A DNA stretch of 64,000 bases from Arthrobacter mangrovi (lineage in GTDB: Bacteria; Actinomycetota; Actinomycetes; Actinomycetales; Micrococcaceae): the NCBI RefSeq assembly GCF_026011795.1, contig NZ_BRVS01000005.1, positions 248,001-312,000 of the forward strand. Reading direction: 5' to 3'. This document shows positions 7,547 to 16,477 of the stretch, piece after piece; the stretch's first letter is position 1; each line of letters begins with the position of its first letter. The notes below the pieces were generated by a model. That model had not been told where the DNA came from. It did no database searches and saw nothing but the letters and a program-made list of their open reading frames with translations. The translations under genes and the position numbers were made by a program.

Positions 7547-8557
7547 CTACTTGGCTTCCTCTGACGGCGAATCCGCCGGCACGACCATCTTGCCCAGGCC
7601 GCGGATGATCCTGCTGACCGGATCGTCCAGCACGGTGGGCCGCGGAGTCATGAGGCGGGACTTCTCCGCGATGATGACCTGGCCGACCATGTCGGGCAGG
7701 TCGGCCAACGGGGCATCCGACCACATCGTGTAGGTCACGTCGGCCGAGTTCAGCACGACGGTCCAGTTGGGCCCGGCACGCAGCCACATGTCCCGGTCCA
7801 TTCCGTTGACCGGCCGGAACCCGTCCGCCGCTACCGAGCGCCCCGTTACCGCGTTGACCGGAGCCACCGCACGGGCTGCTTCCGGCGCGGCGGGCCGCGG
7901 GCGTTCCACGCTTCGGCGTTGTTCGGTCACTACGACGCTGCCGTCCTCTCCTTCGAGCTCCACCCGGACGGCAGGCTCCCCGGCGATCGTCATGGCCCGG
8001 GCCGATTCCAGTTCGTAGCCCAGCCCGGACAGCTGGGGGCAGTTCCAGCCGCTGCGGCGCAGCTGGGCGAGCTCTTCCCTGCCCACTTTTTCTCCGGCAG
8101 CCAGGCCCCCAAGGTCCACGGTCGAAGTGCCGGAGACCTGGCCATCCGTCTGTCCGGCCGCCTGCAGGGCAGGCTCCTCGCCGCCGAGGATGTAGGCCGT
8201 GCCAAAGGTCAGCATGGCAAAACCCGCCGCGGCTCCACAGATCACCAGCAGGGTCTGCCGCCGGGAGGCACGCTTGGCCGGCGGTTCACCCGCTCCGGCT
8301 GCAGCCTTATCCGCCGTGGAAGGGTAATCACCGGGCTCCGCATCCGCCGCGGCGGGTGCATTGAGCAGCCGGCCCGTCAGGTCCGGACCGGGAGCGGGCA
8401 CATCAAGGGAGCGCAGCCGCTCCTGCAGGGCACGGTGTTCAGCAATCCAGCTCCGGCAGCGTTCGCAGCCGGCCAAGTGGCGTTCGAAACCGGGTCGGCG
8501 GTCGTCGGCAAGCTCACCGTTCAGGTAGTCCGCCAAGTCACGTTCGGGATGACGCAT
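7547..8557 (-). CDS. rseA: Zinc-binding anti-sigma factor for SigE (RseA-like)
   Basis: 336 residues. The N-terminal anti-sigma domain has the HxxxCxxC zinc site (H27, C31, C34) followed by the helix WIAEHRALQERLRSL. One membrane helix lies at about 102-124. The outer part of about 210 residues holds a beta-rich sensor-like region. It should bind the ECF sigma factor encoded 7 nt upstream and release it under envelope stress. The long extracytoplasmic part differs from the short M. tuberculosis RseA, so the stress signal may be sensed directly on the outside. Confidence 0.85.
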   Translation of the reverse strand: MRHPERDLADYLNGELADDRRPGFERHLAGCERCRSWIAEHRALQERLRSLDVPAPGPDLTGRLLNAPAAADAEPGDYPSTADKAAAGAGEPPAKRASRRQTLLVICGAAAGFAMLTFGTAYILGGEEPALQAAGQTDGQVSGTSTVDLGGLAAGEKVGREELAQLRRSGWNCPQLSGLGYELESARAMTIAGEPAVRVELEGEDGSVVVTEQRRSVERPRPAAPEAARAVAPVNAVTGRSVAADGFRPVNGMDRDMWLRAGPNWTVVLNSADVTYTMWSDAPLADLPDMVGQVIIAEKSRLMTPRPTVLDDPVSRIIRGLGKMVVPADSPSEEAK

Positions 8558-8564
8558 GGTGGAT

Positions 8565-9173
8565 TCAGAGCACTCCTGCTATTCGCGGCAGCTTCAGGCG
8601 GGAGGCCCGCTTGGCCGCCGGGTCCCGGTGCGCCAGCTTCTCGCGCAGCATGGTGCGCCCGCGGTGGATGCGGGACCGGACCGTGCCGAGCTTGACGCCA
8701 AGCGCCTCGGATACTTCGTCGTAGGAAAGTCCCTCGAGGTCGCAAAGGACCACGGCGGCACGGAAGTCCGGAGGCAGCTCCTCCAGGGCAGTCTGGACAT
8801 CGATATCCAGGTTGTTGAACTCGAAGCTGCGCTCCGGGCCCGGGTCCTTTCCGGGGATCTTGGCCTCGGCGTCCTCGGACAAGCCGTCGAAGCGGATCCG
8901 GCTCTTCCGGCGCGCCTGGTCGAGGAAGAGGTTGGTGGTGATGCGGTGCAGCCAGCCGTCCAGCGTGCCGGGCTTGAAGTTCTCCAGGGAACGGAACACC
9001 CGGACGAACACTTCCTGGGTGAGGTCCTCGGCGTCGTGTTTGTTCCCGGTAAGGCGGTAGGCGAGCCGGTAGACCTTCGCCGAGTGGTTGACTACCACTT
9101 CTTCCCACGTCGGCGCCGTCCAGTCCGCCGCCGGGGCAGGCGCGTCCTGAGGGACGGGTCGGTGCTTGGTCAT
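8565..9173 (-). CDS. sigE: ECF sigma factor SigE
   Basis: 202 residues. Sigma region 2 (about 25-95) contains [20 protein letters not shown] and the melting/recognition helix [20 protein letters not shown]. Region 4 (about 130-190) contains [22 protein letters not shown] and the [18 protein letters not shown]. It redirects RNA polymerase to envelope-stress promoters. It is co-transcribed with the anti-sigma gene and divergent from the methyltransferase, the same arrangement as Rv1220c-sigE-rseA in M. tuberculosis. A 224-bp promoter region separates the two starts; I did not find a convincing self-regulated GGAAC-type box. Confidence 0.93.
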   Translation of the reverse strand: MTKHRPVPQDAPAPAADWTAPTWEEVVVNHSAKVYRLAYRLTGNKHDAEDLTQEVFVRVFRSLENFKPGTLDGWLHRITTNLFLDQARRKSRIRFDGLSEDAEAKIPGKDPGPERSFEFNNLDIDVQTALEELPPDFRAAVVLCDLEGLSYDEVSEALGVKLGTVRSRIHRGRTMLREKLAHRDPAAKRASRLKLPRIAGVL

Positions 9174-9397
9174 GGTGTCTCCCCTCGGCGGCTGCCCTGA
9201 CTCCCCTGCAGGTTCATCCTTTGATCAGCCGGTATCTGCTGGTTTAAGGCGCATGTCCATCCTGCCTCGGAAAGCTGGGAGAATTCTGGTAGCAGGCTCC
9301 AAAAAGGACCGTCTGGACTCGGGCCGTATACAGCCCGGGGCGGCCGGACAGTAGGCTAGGCAGGGCCGCAGAAAAACGATCGAGGAAGCGAAGGTAG

Positions 9398-10030
9398 ATG
9401 AGCGCAGACAAGCAGACCAGCTGGTCCTACACGGAGGGATTGCCCGCCGAGGATGAGGTGCTGCTCCGCGCCCGCGAACGCTCCCGCGAGCTTGGGGTGG
9501 CTTCGGTCAGCCCGGGCGTTGCTGCCGCCCTGACCGTCCTGGCCGCCGGTTCAAAGGCACACACCGTCGTCGAGGTGGGCTCGGGCGCCGGGGTTTCGGG
9601 CGTGTGCCTGCTGCGCGGCTTGCCCACCAACGCCGTCCTGACGACGATCGATTCGGACGTGGACCACCTGCGTGCGGCCCGGGAGGCGTACTTGGAGGCC
9701 GGCATCCCCAGCAACCGCACGCGCACCATATCGGGCCGCGCGGCAGACGTCCTCCCCCGGCTCACGGACGGCGCGTACGACCTGGTATTCATCGACGCGG
9801 ACAAGCGCTCGTACCCGCTCTACCTGGACCAGGCCACCCGGCTGCTCAAGAGCGGCGGCATGCTCATCATCAACGACGCCTTGGACCGCGACCGGGTCTC
9901 CGACCCGGCCATCCGGGACGACACGACCAACATCCTGCGGCAGGTAGGCAAGGCCGTGCGGGAGAACGAGGCCTTGCTCTCGACCATCCTCCCCACGGGC
10001 GACGGGCTCCTGCTGGCCGTCAAGCGGTGA
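9398..10030 (+). CDS. Class I SAM-dependent O-methyltransferase (Rv1220c-like)
   Basis: 210 residues. The SAM-binding loop VVEVGSGAGVSG lies at about 57-68, an acidic residue ending strand 2 appears in TTIDSD, and LVFIDADKRSYP is the metal/SAM motif of the catechol-O-methyltransferase-like family 3. Its natural substrate is unknown. A GAAGG site lies just ahead of the ATG. It is divergent from sigE. The 3' end overlaps the convergent pepA gene by 11 bp. Confidence 0.88.
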   Translation: MSADKQTSWSYTEGLPAEDEVLLRARERSRELGVASVSPGVAAALTVLAAGSKAHTVVEVGSGAGVSGVCLLRGLPTNAVLTTIDSDVDHLRAAREAYLEAGIPSNRTRTISGRAADVLPRLTDGAYDLVFIDADKRSYPLYLDQATRLLKSGGMLIINDALDRDRVSDPAIRDDTTNILRQVGKAVRENEALLSTILPTGDGLLLAVKR

Positions 10031-11615
10031 GGTAGGACAGCAGCAGCCGCGTGCCGAAGCCCGTGGCCCCCTTGGTCACCTCGGCATCGTCCGCCGTGGC
10101 ACGGGCGGGACCGGCGATGTCCAGGTGGACCCAGGGAACGTCCCCGACGAACTCCCGCAGGAAAAGTGCCGCCGTGATGGACCCGGCAGAGACCTTCGAA
10201 CCCGGCGAGGAAATGTGCGACAGGTCCGCGACGTCCGAATCCAGCGAGAACCGGTACTCCTCCGCCACCTCGGCCAGCGGCATGTGCCAGACCCGGTCGC
10301 CCGAGGCCTCGCCCGCTGCTTCGAAGGCTGCCACCAGGTGGGGCTCCGTGGCGTAGAGGGCGGCGTGCCGGCGTCCCAGCCCCATGGACGCGGCACCGGT
10401 CAGGGTCGCGATGTCGATCAGTTCGTCCGGAGCCAGTTCTCCGACGGCGTACGCCAGCGCGTCCGCGAGCACCATCCGGCCCTCCGCGTCCGTATTGCCG
10501 ATCTCCACCGTCGTGCCGCCGTACACGGACACGACGTCCCCCGGCCGGTAGGACGCACCCCCGATGGCGTTTTCCGCCAGCGCCAGCAGCCCGGTAACGC
10601 GGTGCCTCACGCCCAGTTCCGCGGCGGCGTTGAGAACCGAAAGCACGACGCCGGCGCCCGCCATGTCCGTCTTCATCGGCACCATCGACTCGCGCGGCTT
10701 GAGCGAAATACCTCCGGTGTCGAAGGTGATGCCCTTCCCGACCAGCGCGACGTGCCGGGCGTCCGGGGCCGGGTCCTGCGGAGTGTAGGTCAGCTGGACC
10801 AGCCGCGAGCCGTACTGCGATGCGCTGCCGACGGCGAGCAGCCCGCCGAAGCCGGCGGCGGCCAGTTCCGCCTCGTCCCAGATCCGCACCTCCAAGCCGG
10901 CGGCATCGGCGAGCCGCACAGCCTGGCTGGCCATCCAGGCCGGGTTCTTCACGTTCGACGGCATGTTGGCGAGGTTCCGGCTCAGCCAGACGGCCCGCCC
11001 GGTCGCGGTCGCGGCCGAAACCGCCGCTGCCGACCCGCCGCTGAGTTCGAGTTCGGCGGCCGGCCCCTGGGGCGCCGGCGAGGTTCCGGCCCTCGGCGGC
11101 CGGTAGCCGCCCAGCAGGAAACCCTCGATGAACGCTTGCTGCGCCGCCTCAGGCAGTCCGTCCACCACGCTGGTGCGGACCGTACCCGCGCCCAAGGTCG
11201 CCTTGGCCAGGGCGGCACCGGCCTTGCGCAGGCTGGGCGGCGCTTCGTCCCCGACGCCCAGGAACACAAGCCGCCTCGGTAGCGTCTCCTCCTGCCGGGG
11301 CGCCGTAGCATTCAGGATTTCGCCCGGCTTGCCGGTCACCGAGTGCACCTCGGCCAGCAGGGTGACGTCCACGCCGTACCGCGCCGCCGCCTCCGCGGCA
11401 CCGCGCCGCGGCTGCGGAGTGGCCCGCTCGCCGTCGCCGGCTGACGAGCCGCCCTGCGCTACCGGCACGACAAGGACGTCCGCCGCCGAGTCCAGGACGG
11501 GGGCATGGCTGTCCAGGGCGGGCCGCGGCACGATCCGCGGCATATTGGCCGAAAGCAGGGCCTCCTCCAGCGTGCGGGCGGTTTCTTCCTCCGGCGTCAG
11601 GGCTGGTTGCACCAC
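10020..11615 (-). CDS. pepA: Leucyl aminopeptidase (M17)
   Basis: 531 residues starting at the GTG at 11613-11615 (a second GTG follows), with AGGGAAG about nine bases before. A poorly conserved N-domain (1-190) precedes the catalytic domain with the expected motifs: VGKGITFDTGGISLKP, MKTDMAGAG and NTDAEGRMVLADAL, which hold the two-metal ligands and the catalytic Arg. It frees N-terminal residues from peptides in the cytosol and commonly forms hexamers. It lies between the SigE-linked methyltransferase and the DUF3117 gene. Confidence 0.93.
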   Translation of the reverse strand: MVQPALTPEEETARTLEEALLSANMPRIVPRPALDSHAPVLDSAADVLVVPVAQGGSSAGDGERATPQPRRGAAEAAARYGVDVTLLAEVHSVTGKPGEILNATAPRQEETLPRRLVFLGVGDEAPPSLRKAGAALAKATLGAGTVRTSVVDGLPEAAQQAFIEGFLLGGYRPPRAGTSPAPQGPAAELELSGGSAAAVSAATATGRAVWLSRNLANMPSNVKNPAWMASQAVRLADAAGLEVRIWDEAELAAAGFGGLLAVGSASQYGSRLVQLTYTPQDPAPDARHVALVGKGITFDTGGISLKPRESMVPMKTDMAGAGVVLSVLNAAAELGVRHRVTGLLALAENAIGGASYRPGDVVSVYGGTTVEIGNTDAEGRMVLADALAYAVGELAPDELIDIATLTGAASMGLGRRHAALYATEPHLVAAFEAAGEASGDRVWHMPLAEVAEEYRFSLDSDVADLSHISSPGSKVSAGSITAALFLREFVGDVPWVHLDIAGPARATADDAEVTKGATGFGTRLLLSYLTA

Positions 11616-11628
11616 GTTGGCTGCTTCC

Positions 11629-11808
11629 CTAGCTGGCGACGGCGTCGGTCACACCCAGCAGGCAGTCCCTCAGGTTGCTGGCCTCTTCGGCGTTCAGCTC
11701 AAGCACCAGCCGGCCGCCACCGTCGATCGGTACCCGCAGGATGAGGCTGCGCCCCTCCTTGGTGACCTCCATCGGTCCTTCTCCGGTACGCGGTTTCATC
11801 GCAGCCAT
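11629..11808 (-). CDS. DUF3117 small protein
   Basis: 59 residues from the ATG at 11806-11808, preceded by AGGGAT. The opening MAAMKPRTGEGPMEVTKEG is diagnostic of the short actinobacterial DUF3117 family (Rv1211 in M. tuberculosis). The 77-residue reading from an upstream start adds a tail with no family match. Function unknown; a compact beta fold is likely. Confidence 0.85.
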   Translation of the reverse strand: MAAMKPRTGEGPMEVTKEGRSLILRVPIDGGGRLVLELNAEEASNLRDCLLGVTDAVAS

Positions 11809-11973
11809 CTGGATATCCCTTCCACCGAGGGGCATCGGTCTTTCGTCCGCGCCCGCCAACACAGCACGGCCGGACCTCGACGATCCGCCGTGCTACAACT
11901 AGACCCATTATCGCGTACATCACAAGCCGGCACGAAATCAATGCCGGCCGTGGCGTGCCGCAGTCGTCCCCGG

Positions 11974-13209
11974 TCAGGGCGGGTAATCACCGCCGCCGGG
12001 CAGTTCCGCCCACGACCAGAGCCACGTGACCCACACTATCTGCAAAGCCAGGAATGCCGCCGCGAGGCAGATCCGGTAGGCCCTGCTTCGCGAGGCCATC
12101 GACGCCACCAGAGCGAGCGGGAACAGCGGCAGCAGCAGCCGGAAGGTGCTGGTCTGCGGATGCAGGAACACAAACAGGTAGCCCAGGTAGGCCGCGCACC
12201 ACAGCCGCAATTCGACGCCCATGCGCCGCGCGGTTGCGCTGGTCAGCACCAGCACCGCGGCGATGAGCAGCACGAGCGGCGCGAGGACGCCGCCGATCGG
12301 CCCGAAGAGGTCCGTGCCCATGTCGTACCAGGGCTTGAACGGGATGAGATCGGTGCCGCGCCAGGCCGTTTCGGTGTCGGTATAGGCGCGCAGCTCCCCG
12401 GTGGCCATCCACGCGACCACGGGCCAGGTGACGGCGCCTGCGCAACTGACCAGGCCCAGCGTCGCGATCCGTACGAATTCCCCAGGATCGAGAGGGTCCT
12501 CGGCCCGCAGGCGCAGCCGCCAGAGCAGGTAGAGGCCCAGCATCGCGGCAAACGGGACACCGGTGGGCCTGGACAAGCACATCATCAGGACGACCGGGAT
12601 GGCCAGCAGGAACCGGCGCCTGATCACCAGGTACAGGCTGCCGGCCAGCAGGGCCAGGTTCAGCGACTCGGCATACGGGACCTGCAGGATCGCGGCGACG
12701 GGGAAGACCGCCACGAAGACGGTGCCCCAGAGCGCGGTGGCGTGCACGGCAAACAGCCGGAAGATCCGGTAAATCAGCAGAGCCGCGACGAACCCAGCCA
12801 CCGTTGCCACTGCCGGGGCCAGGCCCTGCCAAGGCATGCCCGTCAGCGCATTCAGGCCGCGGATCAGCGCCGGGAACAGCGCATAGAACGCCCACTGGTT
12901 CTCCAGCGCCCTCCCGTCGAGGCCGCGCGGTATCTCCTCCGGGTACCCCCGCCGGTAGATCTGCTCGTACCACGCGCTGTCCCAGATTCCGATGAAGGAC
13001 AGGTAGTCCGGGTGGGCGCCGCCCCAGGGGCTCGGGCCCTGCTGGCGCGCCACGGCCAGGAAGACGCAGAAGGAAAAGAGCCGGGCCAGCGCGTAAACGA
13101 GCACGACCTGGATCCACCAGGGCCATCCGGCCAGGCGCTTGCTCCAGTGCTGCAACTGGCCGCGCACGAGCGCACGCGGGCCCCGGCGCCCGTCTTCCAC
13201 GCCGGTCAC
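11974..13209 (-). CDS. PIG-V-like mannosyltransferase, multi-pass membrane
   Basis: 411 residues from a GTG at 13207-13209 that overlaps the stop of the upstream gene by 4 nt (GTGA), so the two are translationally coupled. About ten membrane helices are visible. The first extracytoplasmic loop carries WDSAWYEQIYRRGYP, the signature of PIG-V/GT-C enzymes that use polyprenyl-phosphate sugars, and QVPYAESLNLALLAGSLYL follows. Likely substrate: polyprenyl-phosphate-mannose for lipoglycan or protein mannosylation outside the membrane. Sugar and acceptor are inferred from family only. Confidence 0.75.
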   Translation of the reverse strand: MTGVEDGRRGPRALVRGQLQHWSKRLAGWPWWIQVVLVYALARLFSFCVFLAVARQQGPSPWGGAHPDYLSFIGIWDSAWYEQIYRRGYPEEIPRGLDGRALENQWAFYALFPALIRGLNALTGMPWQGLAPAVATVAGFVAALLIYRIFRLFAVHATALWGTVFVAVFPVAAILQVPYAESLNLALLAGSLYLVIRRRFLLAIPVVLMMCLSRPTGVPFAAMLGLYLLWRLRLRAEDPLDPGEFVRIATLGLVSCAGAVTWPVVAWMATGELRAYTDTETAWRGTDLIPFKPWYDMGTDLFGPIGGVLAPLVLLIAAVLVLTSATARRMGVELRLWCAAYLGYLFVFLHPQTSTFRLLLPLFPLALVASMASRSRAYRICLAAAFLALQIVWVTWLWSWAELPGGGDYPP

Positions 13210-13580
13210 GATTGTGGTGCCGGCGGCGGGACGTCGTCGTTCTTCCAGTGTTCCTGCCTCCTGAGCTGGGCAATCGTCCTGTCCCGGTCCGCGAGCGCAT
13301 CGCGAAGCGCATCGAGCACCTGGTCCACCTGGTCCATCCGGTAACCGCGCAGCCCCACCGAGAAGCGGAGCCGTTCGATGTCCTCGGGCACGGGCCGCTC
13401 GGGCAGCAGCACGGGAGGCAGCCGGGGATCGGACTCGCTCAGGCCCTCGAGCCTCGCGACCTTCCCGTGCTGCCAGCCTGCTTCCGCCGTCGGAGGCGTG
13501 CGGGGGCTGAAACGTCCTGAAACCGCCATGGCCACCGCCCCGGCGGCGGCAATGGCGAGAAAAACCAGGAACAGGCTCAC
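13206..13580 (-). CDS. DivIVA-domain small membrane protein
   Basis: 124 residues from a GTG. An N-terminal helix (about 2-22) anchors it, a Pro-rich linker follows, then RFSVGLRGYRMDQVDQVLDAL (about 71-92), which is the DivIVA N-domain signature, and a short coiled coil. Such proteins are common in actinobacteria; the M. tuberculosis counterpart near Rv1209 has the same form. It overlaps the mannosyltransferase by 4 nt. Polar or septal localisation is plausible but not shown. CACGAT six bases before the GTG is a weak candidate -10 for a leaderless start. Confidence 0.8.
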   Translation of the reverse strand: MSLFLVFLAIAAAGAVAMAVSGRFSPRTPPTAEAGWQHGKVARLEGLSESDPRLPPVLLPERPVPEDIERLRFSVGLRGYRMDQVDQVLDALRDALADRDRTIAQLRRQEHWKNDDVPPPAPQS

Positions 13581-13638
13581 AGCACCATCGTGCCAGATGC
13601 GGCCGGGCGCGACCGACTGCTACATCCCGCCGGCGGCA

Positions 13639-13690
13639 GCGGTTCCGCCACACCGGCGGCGGGGCCTCGCGGCGGGTGTGGCGGGACCGC
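13639..13690 (-). terminator. 16-bp hairpin after the LOG gene
   Basis: GCGGTTCCGCCACACC (13639-13654) pairs with 13675-13690 with one G-U pair and a 20-nt loop. No T run follows, so it may pause, protect or terminate in a Rho-assisted way. Confidence 0.45.
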
Positions 13691-13720
13691 CCGCGCGGGC
13701 TTCACCCTGCATCGGCTTCG

Positions 13721-14527
13721 CTACATCGACTCCGTCGGCGGCCGGCGGCGGCCATTGCGGTCGGACAGCCCCGCCATGATGTGGTCGACGGCCTCGGCGG
13801 CCGTATCCACCACGCTGACCAGGTCCAGGTCGGCCTCGGCGATCATGCCTTCTCCCAGCAGTGTGCTCTTGACCCAGTCGATCAGCGGACTCCAGAACGA
13901 GCTGCCGACCAGGACGATCGGGAACGACGTCACTTTCTGCGTCTGCACGAGCACCATGGCCTCGAACAGTTCGTCCATGGTTCCGAGGCCGCCGGGCAGC
14001 ACGATGAAGCCTTGGGCGTATTTCACGAACATCGTCTTCCGGGCGAAGAAATACCGGAAGTTGATGCCTAGGTCCACCCAGTCGTTCAGGCCCTGTTCGA
14101 ACGGCAGCTCGATGCCCAGCCCGACGGAGAGTCCGCCGGCTTCGCTGGCCCCCTTGTTAGCGGCCTCCATCGATCCGGGGCCGCCGCCGGTGATGACGGC
14201 GAAGTTCTGTTCCACCAGCAGGCGCCCGATCTGCTCGGCAATGTCGTAGTGCACCGTCCCGGGCCGCGTGCGCGCCGAACCGAACACGCTGATGGCCGGA
14301 CCGAGTTCCGCCAGGGTCCCGAATCCCTCGACGAACTCGCTTTGGATGCGCAGGACGCGCCATGGGTCCGTGTGGGTGAAGTCCTCGCGGTCCCGGGTGT
14401 CGAGGAGATACTGGTCCGCCTGCGGGATATCGGCCTGCGAGCGACGCAGCTCCACCGAACCTTTGTGCCGGGCGGGCAGGCGTGCCGCCAGATCCGACGG
14501 CAGCGGAAAATCTTGCTGGTTACTCAT
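13721..14527 (-). CDS. LOG-family nucleoside monophosphate hydrolase (TIGR00730)
   Basis: 268 residues. Rossmann-like fold with both hallmark motifs: GGGPGSMEAANKGA at about 130-143 and PGGLGTMDELFEAM at about 190-203. LOG enzymes cleave N6-modified AMP to free base and ribose 5-phosphate (cytokinin activation in plants, adenine nucleotide cleavage in bacteria). The N-terminal 80 residues are an extension also seen in the Rv1205-like group. A leaderless promoter fits the start. It is divergent from gluA. Confidence 0.88.
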   Translation of the reverse strand: MSNQQDFPLPSDLAARLPARHKGSVELRRSQADIPQADQYLLDTRDREDFTHTDPWRVLRIQSEFVEGFGTLAELGPAISVFGSARTRPGTVHYDIAEQIGRLLVEQNFAVITGGGPGSMEAANKGASEAGGLSVGLGIELPFEQGLNDWVDLGINFRYFFARKTMFVKYAQGFIVLPGGLGTMDELFEAMVLVQTQKVTSFPIVLVGSSFWSPLIDWVKSTLLGEGMIAEADLDLVSVVDTAAEAVDHIMAGLSDRNGRRRPPTESM

Positions 14528-14539
14528 TACCCAAGGCTA
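14528..14539 (-). promoter_or_regulatory. -10 box, leaderless start of the LOG gene
   Basis: On the minus strand TAGCCT (14534-14539) lies six bases ahead of the ATG at 14525-14527. Confidence 0.6.
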
Positions 14540-14611
14540 CAGATCCGCGCGGCCCAGGCACCTCCTTTCACGATATTTCCCCTGCTCGGCGCGGGCCGGC
14601 GGCAGGTTTCT

Positions 14612-14681
14612 CTTGAATTACGATTCAAGCAGGAAAGGCGAAATGCGTGGCTTGCGCGGAAACGTTCGCTAGATTCAAGTC
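14612..14681 (+). promoter_or_regulatory. gluA promoter with CTTGAAT-N4-ATTCAAG palindrome
   Basis: A perfect 7-bp inverted repeat with a 4-bp spacer lies at 14612-14629. A third ATTCAAG half-site (14673-14679) overlaps the -10 box TAGATT (14670-14675), which is six bases from the gluA ATG. The layout suggests an operator with an upstream dyad and a half-site over the -10. The regulator is unknown. Confidence 0.5.
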
Positions 14682-15497
14682 ATGACCAGTGACACCCCCC
14701 ACAGCCAACCCGTGCCGGCGGCCTCCGGTGCGCCTGCCCCGGCAGCCCGTGAAGGCGCCGGACAGCCGCTGGTGCAGCTCAAAGATGTCAACAAGCACTT
14801 CGGCGACCTGCATGTCCTGCGCAACATCAACCTGGAGGTCAGGAAGGGCGAGGTGGTCGTCGTCATCGGCCCCTCGGGCTCGGGCAAGTCCACCCTGTGC
14901 CGGGCGATCAACCGGCTGGAAACCATCGACGACGGCGAAATCCTGATCGACGGCACCAGGCTCCCCTCCGAAGGCAAGCAGCTCGCCCGGCTTCGCGCCG
15001 ACGTCGGCATGGTGTTCCAGTCCTTCAACCTCTTCGCGCACAAGTCCATCCTGGAGAACGTCACACTCGGCCCCGTCAAGGTCAAGGGCACGAAGCCGGC
15101 CGCTGCCAAGGAACTGGCCATGAGCCTGCTGAAGCGGGTCGGCGTCGACAACCAGGCGGGCAAACTGCCGGCGCAGCTCTCCGGCGGCCAGCAGCAGCGC
15201 GTCGCGATTGCGCGGGCACTGGCCATGAAGCCCAAGGTCATGCTCTTCGACGAGCCTACGTCCGCGCTGGACCCGGAAATGATCAACGAGGTCCTGGACA
15301 CCATGGTCGGCCTCGCCAAGGAAGGCATGACCATGATCGTGGTGACCCACGAGATGGGATTCGCCCGCAAGGCGGCCGACCGCGTGATCTTCATGGCGGA
15401 CGGCCAGATCGTCGAACAGGCCACCCCCGAAGAGTTCTTCACCAACCCGAAGAGCGAACGAGCCAGGGACTTCCTCGGCAAGATCCTCAACCACTAA
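14682..15497 (+). CDS. gluA: Glutamate/polar amino acid ABC transporter ATPase
   Basis: 271 residues. Walker [10 protein letters not shown] (63-71), Q-loop MVFQSFNLF, signature LSGGQQQR, Walker [13 protein letters not shown] and the H-loop VVTHEMGF are all intact. The first 28 residues are an Ala/Pro-rich extension. It energises the importer encoded by the three genes that follow, in the order ATPase, binding protein, permease, permease, as in corynebacterial gluABCD. Leaderless promoter upstream. Glutamate is the expected substrate from family and order; related amino acids are possible. Confidence 0.9.
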   Translation: MTSDTPHSQPVPAASGAPAPAAREGAGQPLVQLKDVNKHFGDLHVLRNINLEVRKGEVVVVIGPSGSGKSTLCRAINRLETIDDGEILIDGTRLPSEGKQLARLRADVGMVFQSFNLFAHKSILENVTLGPVKVKGTKPAAAKELAMSLLKRVGVDNQAGKLPAQLSGGQQQRVAIARALAMKPKVMLFDEPTSALDPEMINEVLDTMVGLAKEGMTMIVVTHEMGFARKAADRVIFMADGQIVEQATPEEFFTNPKSERARDFLGKILNH

Positions 15498-15552
15498 GTC
15501 AGCAACTGCGGTCCCTTTCCGGCGCGGAAGGACCATGACGCAAGGAGAAAAC

Positions 15553-16407
15553 ATGCGCAAGATGCGTATAGCAATGGCCGCCATGGGCGCTGTTGCCGCT
15601 CTCACCCTGTCGGCCTGCGGCGGCGACGGGGGCAGCAGCGGCGGGGAAACGCAGGGCGGCTCGGCCGGCGGCGACAAGATCCGCATCGGCATCAAGTACG
15701 ACCAGCCGGGCCTGGGATACAAGTCGGGCAACGACTTCACCGGGTTCGACGTCGACGTGGCCAAGTACGTAGCGAACGAACTGGGGTACTCCACGGACCA
15801 GATCGAATTCGTCGAGTCTCCGTCCGCCAACCGCGAGAATATGCTCTCCAACGGCCAGGTGGACATGATCTTCGCGACCTATTCGATCACGGATGAGCGC
15901 AAGAAGACCGTGGACTTCGCCGGGCCGTACTTCGTGGCAGGCCAGGACCTGCTGGTCAGTGCCGAGAACACGGACATTAAGGGTCCGGACGACCTCAACG
16001 GCAAGAACCTCTGCTCGGTCACCGGCTCGACCTCGGCGCAGCGCATCAAGGATGAGCACGCCGAGAACGTCAACCTGCTGGAGCGCCCCGGCTACGCCGA
16101 GTGCGTCACCGCCATGCAGAGCGGCCAGATCGACGCCGTGACCACGGACGACATCATCCTGGCCGGCCTCGCCGCCCAGCCGAACTTCAAGGGCAAGTTC
16201 AAGGTCGTCGGCAACCCCTTCTCCGAGGAGCGCTACGGCGTCGGCCTGCCCAAGGGCACCGACCAGTGCGCCGACATCAACGCCGCCATCAACAAGATGG
16301 TCGAGTCGGGAGCCTGGGAAGAGGCACTGACCGCCAACACCGAGGGCGTGGACTACAAGTTCAACGAGGAACTGAACCCGCCGAAGCCGGGCGACGCCTG
16401 CGCCTAA
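15553..16407 (+). CDS. gluB: Glutamate-binding lipoprotein
   Basis: 284 residues from the ATG at 15553, with AAGGAG five bases before it. Lipoprotein signal with lipobox LSAC and acylated C22, a Gly/Ser linker to about residue 42, then a type II periplasmic-binding fold of the SBP_bac_3 class (FTGFDVDVAKYVANELGY, MIFATYSITDERKK, LCSVTGSTSAQRIKD). It captures substrate outside the membrane. A strong hairpin directly follows the stop, which may favour a higher level of this subunit than of the permeases. Confidence 0.9.
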   Translation: MRKMRIAMAAMGAVAALTLSACGGDGGSSGGETQGGSAGGDKIRIGIKYDQPGLGYKSGNDFTGFDVDVAKYVANELGYSTDQIEFVESPSANRENMLSNGQVDMIFATYSITDERKKTVDFAGPYFVAGQDLLVSAENTDIKGPDDLNGKNLCSVTGSTSAQRIKDEHAENVNLLERPGYAECVTAMQSGQIDAVTTDDIILAGLAAQPNFKGKFKVVGNPFSEERYGVGLPKGTDQCADINAAINKMVESGAWEEALTANTEGVDYKFNEELNPPKPGDACA

Positions 16408-16415
16408 GCCGCTGA

Positions 16416-16451
16416 CGCCGCGGGGCAGGCCAAGCTGCCTGCCCCGCGGCG
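16416..16451 (+). promoter_or_regulatory. Intercistronic hairpin between gluB and gluC
   Basis: A 14-bp perfect inverted repeat (16416-16429 with 16438-16451), loop of eight bases, starting eight bases after the gluB stop and without a T tract. Such stems usually protect the upstream binding-protein message or attenuate reading into the permeases. Confidence 0.65.
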
Positions 16452-16477
16452 TGCGCGTCTCTTCCCGATGAAAGGGG

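Noticed and set aside
9174-9397. Self-regulated SigE promoter
   Set aside because: No GGAAC-type -35 with a fitting -10 could be found on the minus strand.
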